Numbered from the stretch's first letter, positions 18,420-28,325 are shown. The stretch: DNA of 64,000 nucleotides from Planctomycetota bacterium (GCA_021791715.1 JAJYWB010000008.1:1-64000), one strand, 5' to 3'. The notes: generated by a model from the sequence alone, not told the origin. Program-made: numbers and translations.

Positions 18420-18508
18420 TCATTTGATTATCGCAGGCGAGAATTCCGTTTCAGCAGCAAGAATTAAAAATATACGAGAATATGGCTCACCAGGAGGTTC
18501 GCCCTCCC
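18395..18508. mobile_element. Palindromic MITE/REP-like element, copy D (diverged centre)
   Basis: Left arm 18395-18419 and right arm 18484-18508 keep the family sequence. The 64-bp centre is unrelated to copies A-C (GATTATCGCAGGCGAGAATT). Conservation is therefore concentrated in the arms. A 20-bp array again starts directly at the right arm. Confidence 0.7.
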
Positions 18509-18510
18509 AA

Positions 18511-18770
18511 GATCTGGTTCGCCGATCCGATATCTTGTTCGCCCACCCGATATCTGGTTCGCCGATCCGATATCTTGTTCGCCCACAAAATATCTGGTCC
18601 GCCGATCCGATATCTGGTTCGCCGATCCGATATCTTGTTCGCCGATCCGATATCTTGTTCGCCCACAAAATATCTGGTCCGCCGATCCGATATCTTGTTC
18701 GTCCACCCGATATCTGGTTCGCCGATCCGATATCTTGTTCGCCCGGCGGATATCGAGTTCGCCCTCAAAT
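18511..18770. repeat. Second 20-bp satellite array, 13 units, with repeated GATATC
   Basis: Thirteen 20-bp units in register from 18511. They mix TATCTGGTTCGCCGATCCGA with TATCTTGTTCGCCCACCCGA or CCCACAAAA variants. All keep TTCGCC (or a one-base variant) at a fixed phase, as in the array at 17641-17890, although the rest of the unit differs. The last unit ends GTTCGCCCTCAAAT, returning to the sequence seen at the end of the first array. Confidence 0.92.
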
Positions 18771-18874
18771 CTTGTCGAAATATTCGATCATCGTTCAGGG
18801 TCGCCACTGAAATCCCGTTGAATTCGCGGAATTCGTTTCGAATCGATTCCTGGCGACGGCCGACTCGCGCCGAT

Positions 18875-20272
18875 TCATTTCGCTTCGCGTTTCACCTTCA
18901 AATTCGACTCCTTCAACAATCGAACCGCCGCGTCGACCAGAACCTCGCCCGATCCCTGAGCGCAACGAGCGCTCACAACTTCATAATTTCCTTGCGGATA
19001 AGCGCGCCGCGAGGGGATGTAGCCGATCGAACCGTTTGCAAGCTCGGCGATGATGGTATAAGGAAATGGAGAATCCTGTTTCACCGCGAGGCCGAGTTCG
19101 ACAAAGATTTCTCCCGGTAACGAGACGAACGCGAGCTTCTCGCCCAATGCGATCGTTTGCACCTCGACCTCGAGCGGCTTGCCCGATCGATCATTCACAT
19201 CCATAACTTTGTACGCTTTAACGGTTTCGAGAAACGAGGGGGCGGGTTTGCGTTTCGATTCGATCGCCGCCAGAACCGCGCGAGCCCGGTCAAGGTCGCC
19301 GGGTTCGATCGGAGAGGTCGCGAGTTCGACCGTAACCGACCGAGCGTCGATCCGAGCGGGCTCGATCGCCTCGAGTTCGGGCCACGCCGAAAGAACCGAT
19401 CCCGCGAGGATCACCCCCATCCGCACCGCGTTTTCATGGCCGTGTTGCACCTCACGCCAGTTTGTATTGATATGATTGACATCGCCGCAACATCCCGCGG
19501 TGAAAACCGAGATCAGATCCTTCCCTTTGAATTCGGCGATCATTCTTGAGAGCGTGTACGGCATATCGGCCGAGAACGACGTCCCGCCGACGTTATCAAG
19601 ATGCACGGCGTAATTGATATAAATCGCGATCGGTTTACGATCGAGCGATTCACAATAAACGAAGGGGACTTCGGGATCGATCGTCCCCGCGGGCTTGAGA
19701 ACGTTCGGATTGAGCTTGCCCGGATTCCAACCGACAGTACCGTCTTTCATATGATAACGTCGATTAAAAGCGATCGAAGATTCACTCCCTCGAGCGGCCC
19801 AAATTTTGGCGGGGACAAGTCGATCGTCGGCGCGGCGGACGGCCTCGGCGATCCTGGCGGGAAGCTCGGCGCGAAAGCGAGTCGCAAGCTCGTTCGATCC
19901 TCCGAGCGCGACGTCGCGCGCCGTCGCCGAGGCGACGACGGGCCCGGTGTGCGTGTGCGTCGCCGAAATCATCACCGATTCTGATTGGATATGTGAGAGT
20001 CTTTCAATCTCTTTGCGGGCTTCGACGACGAGGTCGCGAGTCGTCGTGATGAGATCGAGCGATACGAGCGCGATTTTGCGTCCTTCGTTCTCGACGACGA
20101 TCGCCTTGGCGAAAAGGGGATCGTGGACGCTCTCGGCGCCTCGCGGGCTGTAATACCCGGCCATCGGCGTACCGAGCGCGGGGGTGACGTCGACCGCGGC
20201 GGCGCCGACGCGCCATTCGGCGCCCCGCGCCTCGATCGATCCGATCAATAGCAACGTCATGAAGAATCGCAC
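18875..20272 (-). CDS. Neutral/alkaline ceramidase-like secreted hydrolase
   Basis: A 465-residue protein with a signal peptide (about 1-18, MRFFMTLLLIGSIEARGAE). It starts with the family's WRVGAAAVDVTP and carries SATHTHTGP (the His/Ser site region), FTAGCCGDVNH and a late GSIGYIPSRRAYPQGNYE. This is the neutral/alkaline non-lysosomal ceramidase family (amide hydrolysis of ceramide), where many planctomycete members have unknown substrates. It is the last gene of a four-gene minus-strand operon, 43 bases after the PPC-like gene. Export to the periplasm is expected. Confidence 0.9.
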   Translation of the reverse strand: MRFFMTLLLIGSIEARGAEWRVGAAAVDVTPALGTPMAGYYSPRGAESVHDPLFAKAIVVENEGRKIALVSLDLITTTRDLVVEARKEIERLSHIQSESVMISATHTHTGPVVASATARDVALGGSNELATRFRAELPARIAEAVRRADDRLVPAKIWAARGSESSIAFNRRYHMKDGTVGWNPGKLNPNVLKPAGTIDPEVPFVYCESLDRKPIAIYINYAVHLDNVGGTSFSADMPYTLSRMIAEFKGKDLISVFTAGCCGDVNHINTNWREVQHGHENAVRMGVILAGSVLSAWPELEAIEPARIDARSVTVELATSPIEPGDLDRARAVLAAIESKRKPAPSFLETVKAYKVMDVNDRSGKPLEVEVQTIALGEKLAFVSLPGEIFVELGLAVKQDSPFPYTIIAELANGSIGYIPSRRAYPQGNYEVVSARCAQGSGEVLVDAAVRLLKESNLKVKREAK

Positions 20273-20315
20273 GATCGATCTCCTCGCTCTCTATCTGAAG
20301 GATATTACGATCATT

Positions 20316-22868
20316 TCATTTCTGAATCGGTTTATCGACGATCGTGATTCCGACGGGGTGAACCGAATCGGCCGTCGCGCCTCGGAAAGTCGTCGTCACG
20401 CGGATTTTCGCCGAGAGAACCGGACCCGGTTTGAGATCTCGCGATACGCCGAGGTTGAGCACGCCTTCGGTTCGATCGGCGGCGATCTCGACGGGTCGCG
20501 CGGTCAGGCGATCGCCGACTTTCGAGAAGAAATCGACAAGAACGGGACCCGTGAAGCCGTTTTCACGCGTGATTTTGATTGGAACGCCGAGTTCTCCGCC
20601 GCGCACGGCGGTAAAGCCGCGAGGGTCGATCGAAACCGCGACTCTCCTGGGAACGACGTCGACCTCGACGAGATTCGAGGGAACGTTCAAATCGACGTTT
20701 GTTTTCTCTTTCGCATTCGGATCTTTGCTGAACGGATAACTCGAATCGCCCTGAAAATAAAACGTGTACGAACCGGGAGGAGTGGATTGAGCGACGGCGA
20801 GATCGGCCGATCCGCGCGTTTCTTTCGCTTTGAACGAGATCCCCGCGAAGCCGGCGATGAACGGGGGGTTGTGGATCACGACGCTCACCGCCGATTCGAA
20901 TCCCGCGTCTCGCCTCACCTCGAAATCGATCGGAATCGAGCCCCCTTGAACGACGATCCGCCGATCGTTCCGAGCGATCACCGCGAGCGGAGCGGCTCGC
21001 CCCGTCGCCGCGGCGATCGTATGACGCGTCATCCGAACGATCGGCCGGCGTTGCTGATCGCCGAGCCGCACGATCGCCGCCGACTCGGCGATCCGATCCC
21101 GATCGTCGGTTAAACGTGTAATGCTTGGAACATAATTAAGAACGTCTTTGCGATCGGCGAATCGGCCGCGGCCGCGGACGACGATCGCGCCGAACGAAGC
21201 CGGAGCGCCGCGATCGGCGCTCGCGACGATCACGGTTCGATTCGATCCCGCGGGAATGATCGCGGGATCGCACGACAGACCCGACGGATGATCAATTACG
21301 TCGACATAAATGGGATCACTAAATCCGTCGATTCGTTGCGCGATCACCGTCGCGATCGATCGTCCTCCCGAATCGACGCAAAGCCCTCCCTTGAAAGACG
21401 GCTCGCCGGGCGCGACGATCAGGCGGAAATCGGGGCGTTCGGGACGAATCTTGACGACGTATTGAAACCGAGCGTCGCCTCGTCCGCTCTCATATAAATC
21501 GTGCAGGCTAATTTGATACAAGCCGTCGTCGGGGGCGACGAATCGGACCGACGCGTCGACCGAGGCCGCGGGAAAGCCCGGGAAGCCCTGCGAGGGATTC
21601 CCCTCGGGTCGATCGTCGCCGACCGCGAGTTCGCGCGGATCGCCCTGAGGCGTGATTTGCTCGATCGTAAAGAAAGGATCGGCGGGCGAGCCGATCCGCT
21701 CGGCTTCGGCCTCGACGACGAGAACTTCTCCCTTTTTGGCGCGAAATCGATACCGGTCGATCTCGCCGATCCGCGCGAACGTCCCCGAGATCTCGCATGG
21801 CGGATCTATCATTTGAACATTTTTGCCGCCGTCATTCGGTTCGCGTTCGATCGTCACGCGATCGGCGGCGAACGCGAGGAAAACGGCGTTCGACATCCCC
21901 TGGGGAGTTTCGAGGCGGTACTCGAATCCCGAACGTCCCGCGGCGACGAGCGGAACGCGTACCGTTGAAACGAACCCGGGATCGTTCGAGCTCGCTATCG
22001 CCTTGGGGACGTCGATCGTCACGGTTCGGCGTTCGATCGGTTCGCCTTCGATCGAAAGCGAGGGATCGATCGTCCCGCCCAGATTTCGCCCGATCAGCTC
22101 GAACCGGCCGGTCGCTCCGGGAACCGCGGAGCGGGGAATGATCGCGTCGATTCGCGGCGCCATGCTCGCGGTTAATCGATAAATATGTTCGTTGGAACCG
22201 TTAAAAATCACGTCTTGAATCCGAACATAATAGCGTCCGGTCGCGGGAAGAACGATTTCGACGAACGGGTCGCCGGAATCGACCTCGGTACGAACGGCGA
22301 GTTCGCCGCGGTCTGGACCGAAGGCTCGGATCGCGGCGTCGAGCGCGGAATCGATCCGCGCCGCTTCGACCTCGAGATGAACGCGGTTCCCTTTCTCCCC
22401 CTCGAACATAAACCAGTCGATATCGGCTTGTCCGTCGATGCGACCGTTCACCGTCGAGCCGAGCTTGATCGGCGTCGCGGCTTCGAATGTCGCGTTCGGT
22501 TCGCGTTCGACGGATTCGTTCAAGCGGCCGACGACGAACGCGCGAGGATTGCTGACGCCGAGCGCCGAGATCACGCGAACCTCGTGCACGCCGACGGGAA
22601 CTTCGGCGGCGATCGTCACGCGGAACGTCGTATCCTTGACGAGCGACGCGTGGATTCCGGGATGATCGAACGCGAGCGTGCGCGCGCCGTCGAGATCGGA
22701 CCCCGCGACGACGACATCGACCGTCGCGCCGGCTTTTCCCCCCGCGGGAAACACGGTCGAAAGCGCGGGACGCGGAATCGGATCGGCGAACGCGACCGCC
22801 GAGTGGAGAACAATAAGAACACAGGCGTACTTGATATTCGTTGCAAACGAGACGCTCGTCTTCATCAA
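20316..22868 (-). CDS. Large secreted protein with pre-peptidase C-terminal-like domains
   Basis: 850 residues with a signal peptide (ends near HSAVAFADP). Early residues form an IPT/TIG-like strand module (VFPAGGKAGATVDVVVAGSDL). At least two PPC-like beta modules follow, marked by REPN and an acidic strand: SVEREPNATFEAATPI with IDGQADIDWFMFEG, and TIEREPNDGGKNVQ with IGEIDRYRFRA. No catalytic domain is seen. Such proteins accompany DUF1501/DUF1549 genes in planctomycetes and probably bind surfaces or partners outside the cytoplasm. Precise function is unknown. It is third in the operon. Confidence 0.85.
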   Translation of the reverse strand: MMKTSVSFATNIKYACVLIVLHSAVAFADPIPRPALSTVFPAGGKAGATVDVVVAGSDLDGARTLAFDHPGIHASLVKDTTFRVTIAAEVPVGVHEVRVISALGVSNPRAFVVGRLNESVEREPNATFEAATPIKLGSTVNGRIDGQADIDWFMFEGEKGNRVHLEVEAARIDSALDAAIRAFGPDRGELAVRTEVDSGDPFVEIVLPATGRYYVRIQDVIFNGSNEHIYRLTASMAPRIDAIIPRSAVPGATGRFELIGRNLGGTIDPSLSIEGEPIERRTVTIDVPKAIASSNDPGFVSTVRVPLVAAGRSGFEYRLETPQGMSNAVFLAFAADRVTIEREPNDGGKNVQMIDPPCEISGTFARIGEIDRYRFRAKKGEVLVVEAEAERIGSPADPFFTIEQITPQGDPRELAVGDDRPEGNPSQGFPGFPAASVDASVRFVAPDDGLYQISLHDLYESGRGDARFQYVVKIRPERPDFRLIVAPGEPSFKGGLCVDSGGRSIATVIAQRIDGFSDPIYVDVIDHPSGLSCDPAIIPAGSNRTVIVASADRGAPASFGAIVVRGRGRFADRKDVLNYVPSITRLTDDRDRIAESAAIVRLGDQQRRPIVRMTRHTIAAATGRAAPLAVIARNDRRIVVQGGSIPIDFEVRRDAGFESAVSVVIHNPPFIAGFAGISFKAKETRGSADLAVAQSTPPGSYTFYFQGDSSYPFSKDPNAKEKTNVDLNVPSNLVEVDVVPRRVAVSIDPRGFTAVRGGELGVPIKITRENGFTGPVLVDFFSKVGDRLTARPVEIAADRTEGVLNLGVSRDLKPGPVLSAKIRVTTTFRGATADSVHPVGITIVDKPIQK

Positions 22869-22945
22869 GCAAGTCTTTCCTTATGATAATTCGATCGTCT
22901 TCGAGGCGGGTTCGGCGCCGGCTTGGGTCGAGAGATCGGGAGTGA

Positions 22946-24268
22946 TTATATCAGCTCGGGGATCGGCGCGCCCTGGTTGAGAACGCGGGTAGGCCTCCCA
23001 GAATCGTCGATGAATTCATGATTGGGATCGATTCCAAGAACATGATACATCGTTTGGATAACGTCTTCGGGACCGAGAGGGCGTTCGACGGGGAATTCTC
23101 CTTTCGAGCCCGTCGATCCGACTACGATTCCGGTTTTGAGCCCGCCTCCGGCGAGAATCGCCGACATCGCTCCCGGCCAATGATCGCGTCCCGCCGACCG
23201 GTTGACTCGCGGCGTGCGGCCGAACTCTCCCCAAACGACCACCAGGACGCGGTTTGAGAGACCTCGATCGCTCAGGTCGGAGACGAGAGCCGAGAGCGCC
23301 GAATCGAGCATCGGCGCCTGAATTCGGCATCGCTTTGGGATATTATCATGATGATCCCAGCCGCCGTCGGCCACGGTGACGAAAGTCGTCCCCGCTTCGA
23401 TTAACCGACGCGCGAGGAGGCAGCTTTGGCCGACGCTCGTCATTCCGTAACGTTCGCGCACCTTGGCGGGCTCCGCCGAAAGATCAAAAGCTCGGCGCGC
23501 TTTTGGATCTGTTATTAATTGATAAGCCTGCGCGTAGAATTCGTCGAGCCCCTCCATCATACCCGAGTCGTCGCGCGATCGATCGATCGAATCGAGTTCG
23601 TGGAGCAGACGGCGACGGTCGTCGAGGCGTTCGAGCGTGATCCCGGGAGCGGGATCGAGATCGCGGACGCGGAGCGTTTTCGTCGGGTCTCCGGTAAGCG
23701 TGAACGGGTTGTACGCGGGCCCGAGATACGCCGCGTTCGCGAACGAGGGGTCGTTGGGGAGCGCGACGTAAGGCGGAACTCCCGAACCGAGTCCGCCGCG
23801 CAGTTTGGCGGCGATCGATCCCGTGCTGGGCCTCGCGTTCGTTCGTAAGAGCGCCTGAGGCGCGGGATACCCCGTCATCACCCAATGCGACCCCGATCCG
23901 TGATCCGCGGTCGTGTGCCTTAAACTTCGAACAATCGACACTTTATCAAGATTTTTAGCTAGACGGGGAAAAAGTTCGCTCACGATCACGCCCGGAACGT
24001 CGGTTCCGATCGCTCGGAACGCTCCGCGGAATTCGGTCGGCGCGGAGGGTTTTGGGTCGAACGTGTCGATGTGCGAGGGCCCTCCGCCGAGGAAAATCTG
24101 GATCACCGCGGATCCGTCGCGGGTCGATTTCGTTTGACCGGCGCGAGCGCGAGTTCTGAACAAATCGGCCAGGTTCAGCCCCGCGATTCCAAGACAGCCG
24201 ACCCTGACGAAGCTCCGCCGGCTCACTCCGTCGCAAGTTCCGTAGCGCCCGCTTAAAACCTCGATCAT
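22946..24268 (-). CDS. DUF1501 protein, Tat-exported
   Basis: 440 residues with a Tat-type leader (SRRSFVRVGCLGIAGLNLADLF). The sulfatase-like DUF1501 core shows FLGGGPSHIDTFDPKPSAP, ADHGSGSHWVMTGYPAP, ATTFVTVADGGWDHHDN, VVWGEFGRTPRVN and GRDHWPG. The fold belongs to the alkaline-phosphatase superfamily, but the reaction is not established. It follows the DUF1549/DUF1553 gene by 43 bases, the standard pairing in planctomycetes. Confidence 0.92.
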   Translation of the reverse strand: MIEVLSGRYGTCDGVSRRSFVRVGCLGIAGLNLADLFRTRARAGQTKSTRDGSAVIQIFLGGGPSHIDTFDPKPSAPTEFRGAFRAIGTDVPGVIVSELFPRLAKNLDKVSIVRSLRHTTADHGSGSHWVMTGYPAPQALLRTNARPSTGSIAAKLRGGLGSGVPPYVALPNDPSFANAAYLGPAYNPFTLTGDPTKTLRVRDLDPAPGITLERLDDRRRLLHELDSIDRSRDDSGMMEGLDEFYAQAYQLITDPKARRAFDLSAEPAKVRERYGMTSVGQSCLLARRLIEAGTTFVTVADGGWDHHDNIPKRCRIQAPMLDSALSALVSDLSDRGLSNRVLVVVWGEFGRTPRVNRSAGRDHWPGAMSAILAGGGLKTGIVVGSTGSKGEFPVERPLGPEDVIQTMYHVLGIDPNHEFIDDSGRPTRVLNQGAPIPELI

Positions 24269-24311
24269 CGCTCGACCCTCCGCAACGGATCAAATACCTC
24301 TAGAATTCCCA

Positions 24312-26741
24312 CTAATAGATAAAAAGAAACTCTTTGCAGTTGATCAGCGACCAGAGGAGATCCTCGATCGCCTCGCGAAGCTTTCCCGCGGAGCGTTTCT
24401 CGGCGAGATGTTTCAGACAGACCGAGCGTTCCCGCGCGGTCGGCCCGCGCGATAAACAGACGCGATACAATTCGTCGACGATCGATGCGTCGTCGCGTCC
24501 CGCGGCGAGCAACGAGCCGACGCGACTCCCCGTCGCGATCTTTTTTTGAACGCTTGGAGAATTAAGCAGATGCAACGTTTGAGATAAGCTCGGCTCAAAG
24601 GAGCGTTCACATTCGCATACGCTTTCGCGTTTTGGTCTGCCGAAGATTTCGAGAAAATACGAGGCGAAACCGTCGTCGGGAAGGCGGATCGCGCCGGTGT
24701 TCGGAGGAACTCCGCGGAACGGTTCGGCCGAACCCGTCGCGCGATCGATCGCGTCGAGCAGCGCCTCGGCGGCGAGTCGACGCGGGTAAAACCGCGAGTA
24801 ATTGCGGCGATCGCGTTTGTTGTAGGCGTTCGGCAGGCTCGAACGACGATAAGCCTCGCTCGTCGCGATCGTGCGGATCAGGTGTTTCAGATCGTAACCG
24901 CTCGCGATGAAATCGGCGGCGAGTGCGTTCAACAAATCGGGATCCGACGGAGGATTCGTATCGCGCATGTCGTCTTCGGGCTCGACCAAACCTCGACCGA
25001 AAAACCGCTTCCAGTACCGATTGACGACCGATTTGGCGAAATACGGATTCGAGGGATCGCGCATCCAGGCGACGAGCGCGTCGCGCGGGTCTCGCCGCGG
25101 ATCGGTCTCTTTGATCTCGGCCGCGCCGAGGGGCTTCGGCGGCGCGGGGCGACCCGTCGCCGGATTCGTCGCGAGACTAAAAGGTTCTGTATATAAACAA
25201 GGAGTGGCCGGATCTTCACCCGGCTTGCGACCGATTCTTTGGAAAAAGGATGCGAATCCGTAATAATCGTCTTGCGTCCATTTTTCAAACGGATGATGAT
25301 GACATCGCGCGCATTGCATTCGCACTCCTAAAAATAGCTGCGCGGTGTCGTCGGTTTGTTCCTCGAGAGTCCTCACCTGGCGATACCAGACGACGGGAGG
25401 ATTGCTCGCCGCCTCGCCGCGGGCGGCGACGATCGACGCGACGAAACGGTCGTAAGGGACGTTCGCCGCGATCGACTGGCGGATCCAGCCGTGGAACGCG
25501 AACGAACCCTCCTCCGACGCGATTCCGAGCGTCCTCTTGTTGCGCAAAATCGACGACCAGAAGAGCGCGAAATGATCGGCGTATTCGGGAGTTTCGAGCA
25601 ACGCGTCGATCCGCCGCGATCTCTTATCCAAAGATCGATCGTTTTCATAAGCGACGACCTCCTCGGGAGACGGAGCGACCCCCTTGATGTCGAACGACGA
25701 CCGCCGCGCGAATTCGGCGTCGACGCAAGCTTCGCTCGGCGGTACGCCCAATTCTTTCAATCGCTTGAACACATATCGATCAACGAGGTTATCGGATTCG
25801 GGAGGGGTCCAATCGGGGGTCGATTCGCCGAGCGGCACGCCGATCCGAGCGACGGTCGTCGCTCCGCCGAACCGCGCCATGATCGCCGCGAAGCCGACTC
25901 CGTCGAACGTCTTGATCGTTCCGCGATCGTCGACCTCGTCGAGATCGGGCGCGTTCGACTGAAATTGCGCAAGCCGCGTGACGTCGACGGTCGTTCCGTC
26001 GGAATAGCGCGCCGTCGCGCGGACGCGCTGAACGCCGTTTCGCGAAACGATACGATATTTTGGATAAATATCGATATTAACAAGCGCCGGCGAATCGGCT
26101 CGATCGAGCACGGCGCCCTGGCGAATCCACCGCGCGATCACGCGAAATTCGGCGGAATCGACTTCCAACCTCCTACCTCCGCCGTGCGGAACCCGCGCAG
26201 TCGGCTTCATGAGCAGCAAACTGCGTTCGGGCGCCGCGGGAAAAATCCGCCGTCCGCGCGTCTCGTGAACGATCGATTCGTGATCGAAAGCCGAGTCGTA
26301 ACCCAAAAGGCTTAAACGGAAACCGTTTTGTCCGCTCGCCTTGCCGTGGCAAACCCCCGAGTTGCAGCCGATTTTGGTGAAGATCGGCTCGACGTCGCGG
26401 GTGAAAAGAACGCGAGGAGGATCGACGAAGCGACGCACCGAAACATTAACGCGAGTTATTTCTTTCTGATATCTAATGACGATTTGTGTCGAGCCGTCGC
26501 CCCGCGGTTCGATTCGACCCGATGTGTCGCCGACGGCGACCCTGGGATCGTTCGAGCGAAACGAGGATCGATCGGTGACGTCGATCTCGGCGCCCGATTC
26601 ATCCTTCGCGGTGACGATCAATTGTGCGTGCGCATCGCAGCCGACGAGTTCGAGCCGTGCTGGTTCGACGACGATCGCGGCCGAACCGGTCGAGGCGAGA
26701 ATCCCCGACAGAACAATCAACGGGGCGAGAGTTTGTCGCAC
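24312..26741 (-). CDS. DUF1549/DUF1553 protein with Ig-like and heme-binding motifs
   Basis: 809 residues with a signal peptide (ends near STGSAAI). An N-terminal Big-2-like beta domain (about 25-105) is followed by a cytochrome-c-like stretch with CNSGVCHGK, a second Ig-like stretch (about 225-305), then DUF1549 (DNLVDRYVFKRLKELG to CARCHHHPFEKWTQDDYYG) and DUF1553 (FAKSVVNRYWKRFFGRGL to the C-terminus). Two CxxCH motifs suggest heme c. It is the first gene of the operon with the DUF1501, PPC-like and ceramidase-like genes. Substrates are unknown. Confidence 0.92.
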   Translation of the reverse strand: MRQTLAPLIVLSGILASTGSAAIVVEPARLELVGCDAHAQLIVTAKDESGAEIDVTDRSSFRSNDPRVAVGDTSGRIEPRGDGSTQIVIRYQKEITRVNVSVRRFVDPPRVLFTRDVEPIFTKIGCNSGVCHGKASGQNGFRLSLLGYDSAFDHESIVHETRGRRIFPAAPERSLLLMKPTARVPHGGGRRLEVDSAEFRVIARWIRQGAVLDRADSPALVNIDIYPKYRIVSRNGVQRVRATARYSDGTTVDVTRLAQFQSNAPDLDEVDDRGTIKTFDGVGFAAIMARFGGATTVARIGVPLGESTPDWTPPESDNLVDRYVFKRLKELGVPPSEACVDAEFARRSSFDIKGVAPSPEEVVAYENDRSLDKRSRRIDALLETPEYADHFALFWSSILRNKRTLGIASEEGSFAFHGWIRQSIAANVPYDRFVASIVAARGEAASNPPVVWYRQVRTLEEQTDDTAQLFLGVRMQCARCHHHPFEKWTQDDYYGFASFFQRIGRKPGEDPATPCLYTEPFSLATNPATGRPAPPKPLGAAEIKETDPRRDPRDALVAWMRDPSNPYFAKSVVNRYWKRFFGRGLVEPEDDMRDTNPPSDPDLLNALAADFIASGYDLKHLIRTIATSEAYRRSSLPNAYNKRDRRNYSRFYPRRLAAEALLDAIDRATGSAEPFRGVPPNTGAIRLPDDGFASYFLEIFGRPKRESVCECERSFEPSLSQTLHLLNSPSVQKKIATGSRVGSLLAAGRDDASIVDELYRVCLSRGPTARERSVCLKHLAEKRSAGKLREAIEDLLWSLINCKEFLFIY

Positions 26742-27362
26742 GTCGCCTCCTCGAATCCGGAATCGATCGAACCGACCGAATCAAATCTCCCCGGCGAACG
26801 TCTAATCATGAAGCATTATTTTGACAAAAGTGCGGCCCGTCGACAAGGCGCGGGGCGCGACCGCGACCGGCCGAACGGCTAAAACTCACGACGATTCGAC
26901 GGCCCGACCGAGTCTCGTTTCAAATTCCACATGGAATTATCGAAGGCTTAAATGAAAATAACTCGCACTGTTCTTTCGCCGACGAATCGCCGTGAAAACC
27001 GCCGCCGATCGATCGGGCTCATCGAATCGATCGCTCCGTTATTTCACTTCGGAACTTCGCGGCCGACGAATCGCGTCAATTTCTCGGTCTCGGCGTCCTT
27101 CACGCGCACCGATCGCGTAATCGTCTTTATGGACGAGCCGAATCACTTTAAGAGAGGGACGGGGGCCCCTCGATCGCATCCTGCGTCTTTCCCCCGTCCC
27201 TCGGGACAACGCTTCCAGGCCGGGAGCGTTGATCGCTTGAATATTCAGGTTGATTTCAGGGAACGTTATGTCGCCGAAGCGACGCGTTCTTCGATGAAAA
27301 AATAAGTCGCCGGGTCAAATTTAGTACAAGCCGGCGCGGTGTCAAACGTCGGGGCGCCAAAA
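26742..27362. other. Intergenic region with a 12-bp inverted repeat
   Basis: No credible gene; a 117-codon plus-strand frame (26952-27305) has no recognisable domain or ribosome binding site. At 27154-27202 a perfect inverted repeat (GAGGGACGGGGG / CCCCCGTCCCTC, 25-base loop) stands out. It lies about 160 bases past the birA stop on the minus strand and lacks a T run on either side, so its role as terminator is unproven. Promoters for the minus operon probably lie near 26742-26900. Confidence 0.6.
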
Positions 27363-28325
27363 TCAAAAGTTCGTCAACTTTTCGATCGCATGGACCGGAA
27401 TACGCATTTCTCGCCCCTCATCCTCCACGAGAAGCGACCGAGATTCCGATTCCAAGCCGATCGCCCGCGCGATAACCTCTCCGTTCCGAGCGATTACGCG
27501 TACGTTCCGATCACGAAACTCACAACGATCAAACCACTCCCGGGCGAGCAATTCAAGCCCCTGTTCCGAGACACGATGATAATAATCATCGAGCGTGGCG
27601 ATGAGCGCGCGAACGATCCGCGATCGATCGCCGAATCGACCCGAAATCGCCCGCAACGACGTCGCTTTATCGACGAGATCGGCCGGCCACGATTCGGCCG
27701 ATTGGTTCACGTTGAGCCCGATTCCAAGGACCGTCGCGTCTCTCCTTTCGACCAAAATCCCCGCGATTTTCCGCTCGTTCACGCGGATATCGTTCGGCCA
27801 TTTGATCCGCGCGACCCCGGGCTCGCCGATCGCGTCATCGACCCCGCGCGCAACCGCGACCGCGGCGAGCGCCGTGAGCCAAAACGGATCGTCGAGCGGC
27901 GGCTTGGGGAACAACAAAACCGACATTAAGATCGAACTCCCCCGCTCGGCGCTCCAAACCCCGCCGCGTCGCCCGCGGCCCGCCGTCTGCTCTTCGGCGA
28001 GCGCCACGAACCCGTCGTTCGCATTCGAACTCGACGCTCGGAAGGCGACGTCGTTCGTGCTCGTCACGCGATCCCAAACCGCGATCCGCCTGCCGATCGT
28101 TCTCGTTTCAAGCCGCCACTCGATCTGATCGGGGCACAACCGTAACGCGGGAGCGCGAATCGCGGCCTCGATTCGATCTCCCTCGCCCTGAACATCGATT
28201 CCGAAGCCGAACGCGGCGAACTCGGCGAGAACGCGATCGAGATCGTCCGGGCTGGCCAGATAATTGAAAACCCGAACGAACGCCCCGTCGGCTTCGATCA
28301 ATCGATTTAAAAGCTCGCCGTTCAT
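27363..28325 (-). CDS. birA: Biotin--protein ligase
   Basis: A 320-residue enzyme that joins biotin to carboxylase carrier proteins through biotinyl-AMP. An N-terminal region of about 80 residues could be a degenerate helix-turn-helix domain, so repressor activity is uncertain. The catalytic core shows WDRVTSTNDVAF, the biotinyl-AMP loop EEQTAGRGRRGGVW, KWPNDIRVNERKIAGILVE and VLGIGLNVNQ. The C-terminal SH3-like domain follows. It lies 31 bases downstream of nadC on the same strand, a common bacterial pairing. Confidence 0.93.
   Translation of the reverse strand: MNGELLNRLIEADGAFVRVFNYLASPDDLDRVLAEFAAFGFGIDVQGEGDRIEAAIRAPALRLCPDQIEWRLETRTIGRRIAVWDRVTSTNDVAFRASSSNANDGFVALAEEQTAGRGRRGGVWSAERGSSILMSVLLFPKPPLDDPFWLTALAAVAVARGVDDAIGEPGVARIKWPNDIRVNERKIAGILVERRDATVLGIGLNVNQSAESWPADLVDKATSLRAISGRFGDRSRIVRALIATLDDYYHRVSEQGLELLAREWFDRCEFRDRNVRVIARNGEVIARAIGLESESRSLLVEDEGREMRIPVHAIEKLTNF

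Noticed and set aside
17641-18770. CRISPR array
   Set aside because: The 20-bp units are contiguous with no unique spacers, and no cas genes are present.
26952-27305. 117-codon plus-strand ORF between the minus operon and birA
   Set aside because: No ribosome binding site or domain, and it includes a perfect inverted repeat. Treated as non-coding.
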